Source of the DNA: Bacteroidota bacterium
Lineage (GTDB): Bacteria; Bacteroidota; Bacteroidia; Bacteroidales; Lentimicrobiaceae
Reading direction: 5' to 3'
DNA: 64,000 bases
Assembly (NCBI GenBank): GCA_009773455.1
Contig: WSXU01000001.1
Location: 1 to 64,000, forward strand
In this document: piece after piece, positions 26,940 through 34,709 of the stretch
How the letters are laid out: each line of letters begins with the position of its first letter
How positions within the stretch are numbered: position 1 is the first letter of the stretch
Translations under genes and position numbers: made by a program
Notes under the pieces: model-generated
The model's database searches: none
Seen by the model: the letters and a program-made list of their open reading frames with translations, nothing else
What the model was told of the DNA's origin: nothing

Positions 26940-29369
26940 CTACAAATTGAAACTTAATGACAGCTTGAAAGTCAGATTCTTTTGAAACAGATCGAAACTG
27001 TAGGGTCCCATCCTGCAGAAAAGACCGAAGCCCAGCCCTGAAATGGAAGTTTTCAGCAAATTGTTAACCAGGAAACCTCCTTCATAGTATCCCTTCTTCA
27101 TCGAAACGGCAGGATCAGAGGCAAATCGGTGTCGCCAGGGCTCTTTGAGACTGCCGACCCCGGCATTGAGCACCAGCGCAAATTCAGGCTCAAAATTTTC
27201 GGATCTGAATAGCAGGTTGCCGAAATTATGTGTAAGGAAAACAGCGCCAAACCTGTCGTTCAGAAATTCGTCGGTGCGCATGGTAGCGAACGACCCCGGC
27301 GAAAAGACCGAAATCGTTGAAGCCCTGCTTCCATGCCCGTTGAACAGTTCCGAACAGGGGGCAGGATGGTTGATCAACCCTCCGGCCAGCTGAACACTTG
27401 TTTTTCCAATTAACCTTGTCATAAAGGAATAGGTCAGCTTTACGTCAAACCGGTCGTAATCAAACTGTCCGTCGAGCAGGCCTTTTCTGCTCCCCGTATA
27501 CTGAATCCACATGACGGGAAACCTGGTCCCCAGTGAAGCCTGTTTTTCTGAACTTCTGATGAATTTCTCTCCCCAGGCGAACCTGATCCCGGCTACCAGT
27601 TTACCAATGGTATGATCAGATGTCAGCACATAGGGATCGTCCTTGCTGTGCTGAAAGGCATATTCATAAGCAGCCTTCTTGTAGGACCGGGCAATGCCAA
27701 GACCTGCCTTTACATAACGTAACATCCTGAACCCCAGCATAGCTTCGGCACTTTCGCTGATATCCATGCGTGTGACGTAAAATCTCCTGTAATTTTCAGG
27801 CGTGAATACAGAAATATTATCATCAAAATATCCCGTTCCGCCTGATTCCATCAGATCGTAGGCATAGCTGACCCTGAAGGTCAGATTGCCATATTTTTCA
27901 AGCTTTACAAGCAAATCGGAACCGTATTTCACATCCTTATCAGCAAACCCATAACCCATATATCCGCCAATCGAAGCCCTTTTCGATAACCTTTCGGAGG
28001 TATGCAGCCCGAGACCGAGATAGAAGCCCTCATAAGCGTTGTATCTCAGAATACGGTTCAGGTCAAGGTCGATATAACCCAGCGGAAGTTTGCCCGACAA
28101 CAATGCCGTCAGGCCTTTCAGCTTTGAATCAAAGCTGTTTGCCCTCCCCAGGCTGTCGATGATGTGGTAAGTATTGATATCGCGGAGTGTCAGGGAATCA
28201 ACCCGGTAACGGTCCCATACCGACTCATCCTGCCTCGCGGCTTCAGGGGTGATCTCAACCGCAATATTCGACAACTCCCTTCCGATGACTTCTGCATCGA
28301 GATTGATATCGCGGCGGTAACTCTTCCCTATTCCGACCGGCTTCGATTTGTTCAGGTTGATGGTATTGAAGGTGACTTCGGTATTCAGTTGAACGGGAAA
28401 CCACTGCCGCCCCCCGATAAATTCGTACATCTGCTGGATGCGCATTCCGAACGACTCATTCGGCCGTGCCGGTTCAGCGATGACATTCCTGATGGCCCAC
28501 CGGTTATTGCTGATGTAGAGCAATCCTTTCATCCCGTCGAAATTCTTCCCCGGTCTGGGCCTGTATCCGATTACAAAAGTCGTATCACCGGGCTGGTCTC
28601 CGTAAATCGTATCCTTCAGGTTAAAAAAATACAGTTTTTCTGAATTCGGACTAACCGGGTTCAGGTAATTGGTTCCGGCCAGGCTGATAAGGTCGTCGTA
28701 AAACGAGGCTGACTGCATCTGGGAGATCAGGAAGACAAATAAGGGGTCCTTCAGGCCGGAAACCCTGGTGGCAATGATTTTGTCGTGACTGCGGCCTGGA
28801 TAAAGATATTTGTGTTCAGCAACCGATTCCATGATAAAAAGGTGTTGCTTTTCAATCACTTCCAGTAATCGGATATCTGATGAATCGGGTGGAGCGCTGC
28901 CATCCCCCTTTAGGGAATCGGCATCAATGGTAAATATCATTTTATCATACGAGGTAAAAGCGTATGAAGGGATGTTAGCCGGGTTATTGAGTTTACGGTT
29001 TTCAACAGCATTACGGATGATCCGGTGGGCCGGGTTTTCGCCGGCTACAATCAACACCTCACTAAGTTCGGTTTCATACCGGGAAAGCTTTACCAGCAAA
29101 CCGGAAGAGCCATTACCGACCGGCAATACCAGTTTGTTGTATCCGACATAACTGAAACCGAGCGTCCGGATGCTCTCGTCCGATCTGAGACTGAAACGCC
29201 CGTCAATATCCGAAACACCTCCCTGACGTCCGCTGTTGATAACGATATTGACAAAAGCAAGCGGTTCGAGGGTAGCAGAATCGAAAACCCGGCCACTGAC
29301 GGTATTTTCCTGTGAAATCAGCAGAAGCGGAAAGCTAAGCAGGCAGAGGAAGCAAAACAATCTTGACAT
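26940..29369 (-). CDS. DUF5686 outer-membrane protein with N-terminal carboxypeptidase-regulatory-like domain
   Basis: The frame opens with TTG at 29381, but ATG at 29369 gives a better signal peptide (MSRLFCFLCLLSFPLLLISQ). The mature part begins with a CarboxypepD_reg-like beta-sandwich ('VSGRVFDSATLEPLAFVNI'), common in Bacteroidota outer-membrane proteins. The rest follows the DUF5686 pattern. Its second half has alternating amphipathic strands and ends in a phenylalanine/leucine strand (LSLSFNL), as expected of a beta-barrel. Length is 809 residues, normal for the family. The function of DUF5686 proteins is not established. It is monocistronic in appearance. Confidence 0.8.
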   Translation of the reverse strand: MSRLFCFLCLLSFPLLLISQENTVSGRVFDSATLEPLAFVNIVINSGRQGGVSDIDGRFSLRSDESIRTLGFSYVGYNKLVLPVGNGSSGLLVKLSRYETELSEVLIVAGENPAHRIIRNAVENRKLNNPANIPSYAFTSYDKMIFTIDADSLKGDGSAPPDSSDIRLLEVIEKQHLFIMESVAEHKYLYPGRSHDKIIATRVSGLKDPLFVFLISQMQSASFYDDLISLAGTNYLNPVSPNSEKLYFFNLKDTIYGDQPGDTTFVIGYRPRPGKNFDGMKGLLYISNNRWAIRNVIAEPARPNESFGMRIQQMYEFIGGRQWFPVQLNTEVTFNTINLNKSKPVGIGKSYRRDINLDAEVIGRELSNIAVEITPEAARQDESVWDRYRVDSLTLRDINTYHIIDSLGRANSFDSKLKGLTALLSGKLPLGYIDLDLNRILRYNAYEGFYLGLGLHTSERLSKRASIGGYMGYGFADKDVKYGSDLLVKLEKYGNLTFRVSYAYDLMESGGTGYFDDNISVFTPENYRRFYVTRMDISESAEAMLGFRMLRYVKAGLGIARSYKKAAYEYAFQHSKDDPYVLTSDHTIGKLVAGIRFAWGEKFIRSSEKQASLGTRFPVMWIQYTGSRKGLLDGQFDYDRFDVKLTYSFMTRLIGKTSVQLAGGLINHPAPCSELFNGHGSRASTISVFSPGSFATMRTDEFLNDRFGAVFLTHNFGNLLFRSENFEPEFALVLNAGVGSLKEPWRHRFASDPAVSMKKGYYEGGFLVNNLLKTSISGLGFGLFCRMGPYSFDLFQKNLTFKLSLSFNL

Positions 29370-29522
29370 ATCGGAAAGCAACAGTATTGATGACCTTTTT
29401 GGGTATCGAAAGTAACAAAAAGATAGGTAATACTGTCAAAAAGAAACCTGATAACTTTTGTCCGCTTCATTCGGATTCTATGCCTTTGCTTTATAAATTC
29501 GCATTATAATCCACCCCTTCCC

Positions 29523-30350
29523 ATGCAGGAAAGATTGCTCCGGTATTATTCAAAACATTGCAGCCATTTTGTCTCCAATTTCAGGCAGGCCCTCACCGGA
29601 TTTGATGAAGAAGCCATTCATGATATGAGGGTAGCAATAAAACGACTGAGGGCTGTCAACCTGCTGATCGAACGTCTGCATCCCAGAAAATTTGATTCCG
29701 TTTCAGGCGAAGGCCGGATCAGGGATTTGTTCCGCCTTTCTGGCAGGATACGTGACACCCAGGTTCAACAGCAACTGCTTTCAGCTTGCCTGGAGCATTC
29801 TGGTACCACTCATAGTGAATACCTGCATTACCTGAAGAAATCAGAGCAAAAATCAATACGAAAATTCAATAAAAGCCTGGCTGAAACGGATGCTGAAGCA
29901 GAACTGGAAGATTTGCAGAAGCTTGCTTCAGAGCTGATTTCGGACTCCACTGATGATGCCATCACCCGGCAGATCATACTTTTTGCAGAAGAACTGATGG
30001 CAGTTTCGCGGGCAATGCGACACGATCAGGCTCACGACGAAAACCTTCATGAAATCAGAAGAAAACTCAAAAGCTGTCATTATCTCTTAACCCTTTTCGA
30101 CAAGGATGATCCGGACCATCGGCAGTTGAGCTCAATCATCAAAAGACTGGATAAGGTAAACGAACTGCTGGGCCAATGGCACGACCAGGTAGTTGCCATG
30201 GAAATGCTCGGTAAATTCATCAGCCAAAGGGATGAAACAAAAATTCAGGGCGATGACTGTTACCTGCAACTGATGGAAAACCTTTCCGGAAAGAGGCAAC
30301 ATTTGCATGAGAAAATCATGAATTATTTCACAGAGAAACTTGATTTATAA
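29523..30350 (+). CDS. CHAD domain protein (polyphosphate-binding family)
   Basis: At 275 residues the protein is almost entirely a CHAD domain: helical, with conserved His and basic residues. 'IHDMRVAIKRLRA' (about 32-45) and the later 'LHEIRRKLKSCHYLL' (about 178-193) form the two halves of the domain repeat. CHAD domains bind inorganic polyphosphate and are often near polyphosphate enzymes. A Ppx/GppA-family gene lies 25 kb away in this window, but there is no direct linkage here. No signal peptide is present, so it is cytosolic. It converges with the MazG-like gene. Confidence 0.85.
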   Translation: MQERLLRYYSKHCSHFVSNFRQALTGFDEEAIHDMRVAIKRLRAVNLLIERLHPRKFDSVSGEGRIRDLFRLSGRIRDTQVQQQLLSACLEHSGTTHSEYLHYLKKSEQKSIRKFNKSLAETDAEAELEDLQKLASELISDSTDDAITRQIILFAEELMAVSRAMRHDQAHDENLHEIRRKLKSCHYLLTLFDKDDPDHRQLSSIIKRLDKVNELLGQWHDQVVAMEMLGKFISQRDETKIQGDDCYLQLMENLSGKRQHLHEKIMNYFTEKLDL

Positions 30351-30377
30351 CAGCCTTCCTGTTGAAAGAAAGTCAGA

Positions 30378-30704
30378 TTATTTCAGCCTGGGGTTGTTGA
30401 GGTGCCTCGTTCCATCGCGCACTGTCTTCTTCTCAAGATTCCTTGTTATGGCTTCCGTCAGATCGATGCCGGTCTGGTTGGCCAGACAGATCAAAACAAA
30501 CAAAACATCCGCCATTTCATCGGCCAGGTCAGCCTGTTTGTCGGATGGCTTCTCCGACTGCTCACCGTATCGCCTGGCCATGATGCGGGCTACCTCTCCC
30601 ACCTCTTCCATCAGGAGGGCTGTGTTGGTCAGCTCGTTAAAATAACGAACGCCCTTTTCTTTTATCCACCGGTCAACCAGTGCCTGTGCTTCTGCTATTG
30701 TCAC
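30378..30704 (-). CDS. MazG-like nucleotide pyrophosphohydrolase
   Basis: This 108-residue protein starts at GTG (MTIAEAQ). It has the all-alpha NTP pyrophosphohydrolase pattern: 'LLMEEVGEVARI' supplies the EExxE metal site and 'DLADEMADVLFVL' the second acidic helix (ExxD). Such proteins hydrolyse (d)NTPs to monophosphate and pyrophosphate and are thought to clean up aberrant nucleotides. It is a single-domain short form, unlike the two-domain E. coli MazG. An exact -7 element lies 22 bp upstream. Confidence 0.85.
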   Translation of the reverse strand: MTIAEAQALVDRWIKEKGVRYFNELTNTALLMEEVGEVARIMARRYGEQSEKPSDKQADLADEMADVLFVLICLANQTGIDLTEAITRNLEKKTVRDGTRHLNNPRLK

Positions 30705-30726
30705 GGGAAAATAATTATGAAAAGTA

Positions 30727-30734
30727 CAAAGTTA
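30727..30734 (-). promoter_or_regulatory. -7 promoter element for the MazG-like gene
   Basis: The minus strand reads TAACTTTG, an exact TAnnTTTG match, 22 bp before the GTG start. The -33 element is unclear. Confidence 0.45.
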
Positions 30735-30832
30735 AGAAATCCTTCCGGGTATTGCAGCGATCCCGGGACCAGCCTGGACCACCCTGATTGAACGAAATGA
30801 ATGTTTAAGTTTTGTTTCCGGGTAAAATATTC

Positions 30833-31528
30833 CTATTCCTTCACCTCCAGCTTAAAACCGGAGCCATGCACATTCTGGATGATCACTGAGGGATCGTGGC
30901 TCAGGTATTTGCGAAGACGGGCGATAAATACATCCATGCTTCGGCCGATAAAGTAATCGGAATCTCCCCAGATTTCCTTCAGGGCGAAGTCACGAGGAAG
31001 CAGATTGTTTTTGTAAGCGCAGAGTAACTTCAGCAGTGCCGCTTCCTTAGGGGTAAGCTTCTGCTCTTCGTTGTTGAATACCAACAACAAGTTAACAGCA
31101 TCGAAACGATACCGACCGATGTCAAAAATACTGTTCTGGGGACGCATGGTACGGTTCATGCACCGCTTTAAAATCGCCTCTATCCTTAGGGCCAGTTCTT
31201 CACTGCTGAAAGGCTTGGTGATGTAATCATCGCACCCTACCCTGAATCCTGCAATGCGGTCGTCGTTCTGCCCGCGGGCAGTCAGGAAAACAACAGGAAC
31301 CTGCTCATTGAGTTCACGGATGTCTTTAGCAAGGCTGAAACCGTCCCTTTTGGGCAGCATCACATCGAGGATGCAGAGATCAAAATTATCCTGCCTGAAC
31401 TTAACCAATCCTTCTTCACCATCGGAAGCCTGAGTCGTACTGTATTCAAGCATTTCGAGGTAGTCACTCAATACAGCGCTCAGGTTAGGATCATCTTCAA
31501 CCAGCAATATCTTGGTTTTCGGGGTCAT
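30833..31528 (-). CDS. OmpR/PhoB-family response regulator, RprY-like
   Basis: At 231 residues it has an N-terminal receiver domain (ILLVEDD start, phospho-acceptor Asp in 'LCILDVMLPKRDG' near residue 54, Lys in 'ITKPF'). The C-terminal winged helix has 'LTPKEAALLKLLC' and 'SMDVFIARLRKYL'. The start overlaps the 3' end of the histidine kinase gene by 32 bp, so the two are co-transcribed and translationally coupled. Order and similarity suggest Bacteroides RprXY, but the symbol is by analogy. Confidence 0.9.
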   Translation of the reverse strand: MTPKTKILLVEDDPNLSAVLSDYLEMLEYSTTQASDGEEGLVKFRQDNFDLCILDVMLPKRDGFSLAKDIRELNEQVPVVFLTARGQNDDRIAGFRVGCDDYITKPFSSEELALRIEAILKRCMNRTMRPQNSIFDIGRYRFDAVNLLLVFNNEEQKLTPKEAALLKLLCAYKNNLLPRDFALKEIWGDSDYFIGRSMDVFIARLRKYLSHDPSVIIQNVHGSGFKLEVKE

Positions 31529-32825
31529 CGAATTTGTTCGTTAGTTCGGTTTGTGCCTCCATTGGCAAATGAATCTCAAAAATACTTCCCCTCCTGGGTT
31601 CACTGCTTACTTTAACAAATCCTTTGTGCGCTTCGGCCATTGTCATCACATAATAAAGTCCAAGGCCGAATCCCTTAACATCATGTACGTTTCCTGTGGG
31701 CACCCGGTATAGCTTCCTGAAAATATGCTTCTGGTTCTCAGGACTGATACCAACCCCCTTGTCATGAACTTCAACAACGAACATACCATTATTGTTTCGG
31801 GTGACAACCTGAATTTCAGGGTAGGAACGCGAATACTTGGCGGCATTGTCGAGCAGGTTGTTGACCATGTTCTTGAAATGATTTTCATCGGCATACAAAT
31901 GATGCAGAATAGCCTCAGGTTTAAAATTGAGAAAACCACCCTGATCACGCACGGTCAATTCAAAGCTCTTGAGGCAACTCAGGATGGATTCATGGGCGTC
32001 GAATCGCTTTTTCCTGAGGCGGAATTCCCCCTTATCAAGTACGGCAATCTGAAGCACCTGCTCCACCTGATGTTTCAGTCGCAGGTTCTCATCAAAAATG
32101 ATGTGTGCATACCTGCGCGTTCTTTCGGCCGACTCATGAACCTTTGGATTCAGCAACATCTCACTGGCCAACGAGATGGTAGATATCGGCGTCTTGAATT
32201 CATGGGTCATGTTGTTCACAAAGTCTGTTTTCATTTCCGACAGCTTTTTTTGCTTCAGGAATGAAAAGATCATATAGGTGAATGCTGAAATCATCACTGC
32301 CAGCAGGAAAAACGACAGGATCAGCCAGGGGAAGATCCTGCGCCATAAAACACCCTTCTCTCCCGGGAAATAAACACCGAGCATCAATTGCTCTGACCTG
32401 TACAGACATGAAAGCGAAACACAGTGGTTGGTTGTCAGCAAACTTGATTTGTATCTGCCCTTATCGCCTGCATATACCATTCGTGAGACAGGATTATACA
32501 CACCCCAGGCATATTCACGCGATATCTCCATCCCTCCGAACTCCTCGTGCATCAGTGAATCAAGGCGCGAAGGATTGATGGCCGAAAGTATCTGAAGCGT
32601 CCGGCGATCACAATGTTCACCGCAGGCTGACGGATCAGCAGGCAGGGTGTCGCGCTCATCAAACATCCTGTTTACCACGCTCTTCAACGTGACCTTCACC
32701 TTATTGTCAAATTGCTCCTCCTGAAGTTCCAGCCCGTTCCTTACCCAGTACAGCTGAATCAGGATCACACCGGTGAGTGACAGGGAAGTCAGTATAATAA
32801 GCAGGACTATGGTCTTCTTTTTCAT
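31497..32825 (-). CDS. Sensor histidine kinase, RprX-like
   Basis: This 442-residue protein has a first membrane helix at about 5-25, a periplasmic domain of about 130 residues and a second helix at about 165-190. The HisKA domain follows, with the phospho-acceptor in 'MTHEFKTPIS' (about 211), and then the HATPase domain ('NLLDNAAKYS', 'DKGVGISPE', 'GFGLGLYYV'). No HAMP domain was recognised. The periplasmic part carries four cysteines in two pairs (CGEHC and CVSLSC), which could sense redox state or bind metal. It is the first gene of the two-component operon and has a well-placed promoter. Confidence 0.9.
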   Translation of the reverse strand: MKKKTIVLLIILTSLSLTGVILIQLYWVRNGLELQEEQFDNKVKVTLKSVVNRMFDERDTLPADPSACGEHCDRRTLQILSAINPSRLDSLMHEEFGGMEISREYAWGVYNPVSRMVYAGDKGRYKSSLLTTNHCVSLSCLYRSEQLMLGVYFPGEKGVLWRRIFPWLILSFFLLAVMISAFTYMIFSFLKQKKLSEMKTDFVNNMTHEFKTPISTISLASEMLLNPKVHESAERTRRYAHIIFDENLRLKHQVEQVLQIAVLDKGEFRLRKKRFDAHESILSCLKSFELTVRDQGGFLNFKPEAILHHLYADENHFKNMVNNLLDNAAKYSRSYPEIQVVTRNNNGMFVVEVHDKGVGISPENQKHIFRKLYRVPTGNVHDVKGFGLGLYYVMTMAEAHKGFVKVSSEPRRGSIFEIHLPMEAQTELTNKFDDPENQDIAG

Positions 32826-32844
32826 TCCGGAGAAAATGTAATTG

Positions 32845-32873
32845 CAAAGTTAACCTATTCATCGTCTGATCAA
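32845..32873 (-). promoter_or_regulatory. Promoter of the two-component operon
   Basis: On the minus strand TTG (32873-32871) is followed after 18 bp by TAACTTTG (32852-32845), matching the Bacteroidota sigma-ABfr-type consensus. The ATG of the kinase is 20 bp downstream. Confidence 0.6.
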
Positions 32874-33089
32874 TCAGGCTAAGATGAAAAGTCAGGAGAA
32901 AGCACTGATTTCATGGTTTCACCCGATTCAAACTTCATTCTTATATCAGATGCTCTTTGTCGTTCATTACCTGCACTGCTTTGACGGATGCGACTATTTT
33001 CTTCTCACATTTAACAGACTTTATCTGGCAGGAAACCTTTTCTTTAATTTTTAACAAAGCCTTAACAGTAATTAACGGCTTCTTAACAA
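32874..33089. other. Divergent spacer between kinase operon and small secreted gene
   Basis: No open frame resembles a protein family here. The stretch is AT-rich and ends at the promoter of the small gene at 33142. Confidence 0.4.
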
Positions 33090-33117
33090 TTGCCCCGGTT
33101 TGTCAGCCTTACCTTTG
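33090..33117 (+). promoter_or_regulatory. Promoter of the small Cys/Lys-rich gene
   Basis: TTG, 17 bp, then TACCTTTG, an exact -7 element. The ATG lies 24 bp downstream. This is the best-formed promoter in the window. Confidence 0.65.
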
Positions 33118-33141
33118 TACGGAACCAAAATATAAAAACCC

Positions 33142-33420
33142 ATGAAAAAAGTAATCATAGCATTTTTCGCCTTCGCCTTTGTTCTTTCACTGAGCGGAAC
33201 CAGCCTACAGGCAATGACCGGTGATTCCGGATTATATAAGACAGTTTATACCAATGACAAGGATCCAAAGACGGATGGAACAAAGAAGGATAAGAAATCT
33301 GACAAGAAATCGGCATCCTGTTCTTCTTCATGTAGCGACAAATCTGCCAAAGCTTCCGGTGATTGCGGAAGCAAAAAAGCAACTTCCGCCGAAGCCACTA
33401 CTGCTCCGGAAACCAAATAA
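33142..33420 (+). CDS. Small secreted Lys/Ser/Cys-rich protein, function unknown
   Basis: This 92-residue protein has a clear signal peptide (MKKVIIAFFAFAFVLSLSG...LQA). The mature part of about 66 residues is low-complexity: a run of Lys and Asp (DPKTDGTKKDKKSDKK), then three cysteines in 'SCSSSCSD' and 'GDCG', and an Ala/Thr tail. It has its own strong promoter and terminator, so it is a real, independently transcribed gene. I recognise no family. A periplasmic or secreted metal- or polyanion-binding role is possible but unproven. Confidence 0.75.
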   Translation: MKKVIIAFFAFAFVLSLSGTSLQAMTGDSGLYKTVYTNDKDPKTDGTKKDKKSDKKSASCSSSCSDKSAKASGDCGSKKATSAEATTAPETK

Positions 33421-33439
33421 ACTGATCACACTGATAAAG

Positions 33440-33466
33440 ACCCTGCTTCGGCGGGGTTTTTTGTTT
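33440..33466 (+). terminator. Intrinsic terminator of the small Cys/Lys-rich gene
   Basis: ACCCTGC-TTCG-GCGGGGT, a stable tetraloop hairpin, followed by TTTTTTG. Confidence 0.8.
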
Positions 33467-33471
33467 TATAT

Positions 33472-33479
33472 TACCTTTG
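33472..33479 (+). promoter_or_regulatory. -7 promoter element for the OsmC-family gene
   Basis: TACCTTTG, exact, 17 bp before the ATG at 33497. It implies transcription starts just before that ATG and rules out the longer upstream frame beginning at 33221. Confidence 0.5.
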
Positions 33480-33496
33480 TACCAAATACAAATCCA

Positions 33497-33904
33497 ATGA
33501 CAAATACATCTGAACTTGAGTATATCGGTGATCTGCAGATACGTGCAACGCATGTAAAGTCAGGCCAGACTTTTGTTACCGATGCCCCGGTCGACAACAA
33601 CGGCAAGGGATCTGCCTTTTCGCCCACCGATCTGCTGGCCACCTCATTGGGTCTGTGTATGATGACCATCATGGGGATTGCAGCCAACACCAACGGATTC
33701 AGCATCGACGGAACCAAAGCCCGGGTGACCAAGATCATGGCTTCAGACCCGCGCAGGGTCAGCGAAATCATCGTCGAACTTGATTTCCCGCCAAACAACT
33801 ACACCAAACGTGAAAAACAGATTATCCGCCAGTGTGCCAAAATCTGTCCGGTTGCACAAAGCCTCAAAGCCGAACTGATGCAAAGGGTGGTGTTTAATTT
33901 TTGA
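33497..33904 (+). CDS. OsmC/Ohr-family protein
   Basis: The open frame extends back to 33221, but the promoter at 33472 and the family's usual N-terminus place the start at ATG 33497, giving 135 residues. The motif 'SPTDLLATSLGLCMMTIMG' contains the peroxidatic-type Cys of the OsmC fold. A second Cys lies in 'CAKICPVAQSL', matching the two-Cys reductase arrangement. OsmC/Ohr enzymes reduce organic hydroperoxides using dithiols. This shorter OsmC subgroup is widespread and often less well characterised. Cytosolic. Confidence 0.85.
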   Translation: MTNTSELEYIGDLQIRATHVKSGQTFVTDAPVDNNGKGSAFSPTDLLATSLGLCMMTIMGIAANTNGFSIDGTKARVTKIMASDPRRVSEIIVELDFPPNNYTKREKQIIRQCAKICPVAQSLKAELMQRVVFNF

Positions 33905-34112
33905 TTGGGGATTGCGGATTGCGCCTGCCCCGCCAAAGGCGGTGGGATTGCAGATTTCGGATTTCGGATTTCGGATTTAAAGATAGAGACAAGGTGAGGT
34001 GAAGAAATGGAGACAAGGAGCCCGCCAAAGGCGGTGGGATTGCAGATTTCGGATTTCGGATTTCGGATTTAAAGATAGAGACAAGGTGAGGTGAAGAAAT
34101 GGAGACAAGGAG
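33903..34112. repeat. Exact 92-bp tandem duplication containing heptamer arrays and GC palindromes
   Basis: Bases 33929-34020 are repeated exactly as 34021-34112. Each copy carries a CCGCC-AAA-GGCGG palindrome followed by GATTGCA and three GATTTCG heptamers. Before the first copy, GATTGGG-GATTGCG-GATTGCG (33903-33923) runs in the same heptamer style, so the palindrome sits inside an array. Confidence 0.85.
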
Positions 34113-34132
34113 AAATTTCGGAATGCCAACAG

Positions 34133-34160
34133 CTTACTGCCAACTACCTACTGCTTACTA
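34133..34160. repeat. Degenerate heptamer array
   Basis: CTTACTG, CCAACTA, CCTACTG and CTTACTA follow one another in a strict 7-bp period just upstream of the thioesterase gene. Confidence 0.6.
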
Positions 34161-34182
34161 AACAATTGACTAACAACAAACA

Positions 34183-34575
34183 ATGGAACACAACCTACAA
34201 CCCGGCCTCAAAGGAACAAAGATGATTACAGTTGGCCCGTCCGATACAGCCTCCCATTACGGGTCGGGGCTCATCGATGTGTTTGCCACACCGGCCATGG
34301 TTGCCCTGATGGAGAAAACAGCCCAGCTCAGTGTTCAGGCGCAACTCCCTGAGGGCCACATCACCCTGGGCACCGAGATCAGTGTGTCACATGTGAAAGC
34401 TACCCCGGTTGGGATGAAGGTTGTCTGTGAATCGCACCTCGTGTCTGTTGATGGGAAAAAGTTGCTTTTCAAAGTCACCGCCCATGACGAAAAAGGCCTG
34501 ATCGGCGAGGGCACCCACCGGCGGTATATTGTGGAAGCAGCCAGGTTTATGGAGAAATTGACAGAGTCGATATAA
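34183..34575 (+). CDS. FlK-like hot-dog thioesterase
   Basis: At 130 residues it has the hot-dog fold pattern of the fluoroacetyl-CoA thioesterase (FlK)-like family. 'ATPAMVALMEKTA' holds the conserved Glu on the central helix and 'TEISVSHVKATPVG' the conserved His strand. Most family members in ordinary bacteria hydrolyse unknown acyl-CoAs; fluoroacetyl-CoA specificity is not implied. Its spacer upstream consists of repeats with no clear promoter. Confidence 0.75.
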   Translation: MEHNLQPGLKGTKMITVGPSDTASHYGSGLIDVFATPAMVALMEKTAQLSVQAQLPEGHITLGTEISVSHVKATPVGMKVVCESHLVSVDGKKLLFKVTAHDEKGLIGEGTHRRYIVEAARFMEKLTESI

Positions 34576-34709
34576 ACTGCTTTAAATAAAAGTTAAAGAC
34601 CCTCTTACTTCCCGGATATGGGAATTACTGAAATCAGATAATACATTTATAATATTGCTTTGTGCCTTAGTGCTTTGGTGTCAAAAAAAACTTGAAAACC
34701 TGAAATCCA

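Noticed and set aside
33221-33496. N-terminal extension of the OsmC gene in another frame of the small secreted gene
   Set aside because: It overlaps a real gene and terminator, and a promoter stands at 33472.
33903-34112. CRISPR array
   Set aside because: Units are 7 bp in period or a single 92-bp duplication; there are no spacers of 25-40 bp and no cas genes.
34183-34575. Fluoroacetate resistance enzyme
   Set aside because: FlK-like folds are common and the specificity residues cannot be judged here.
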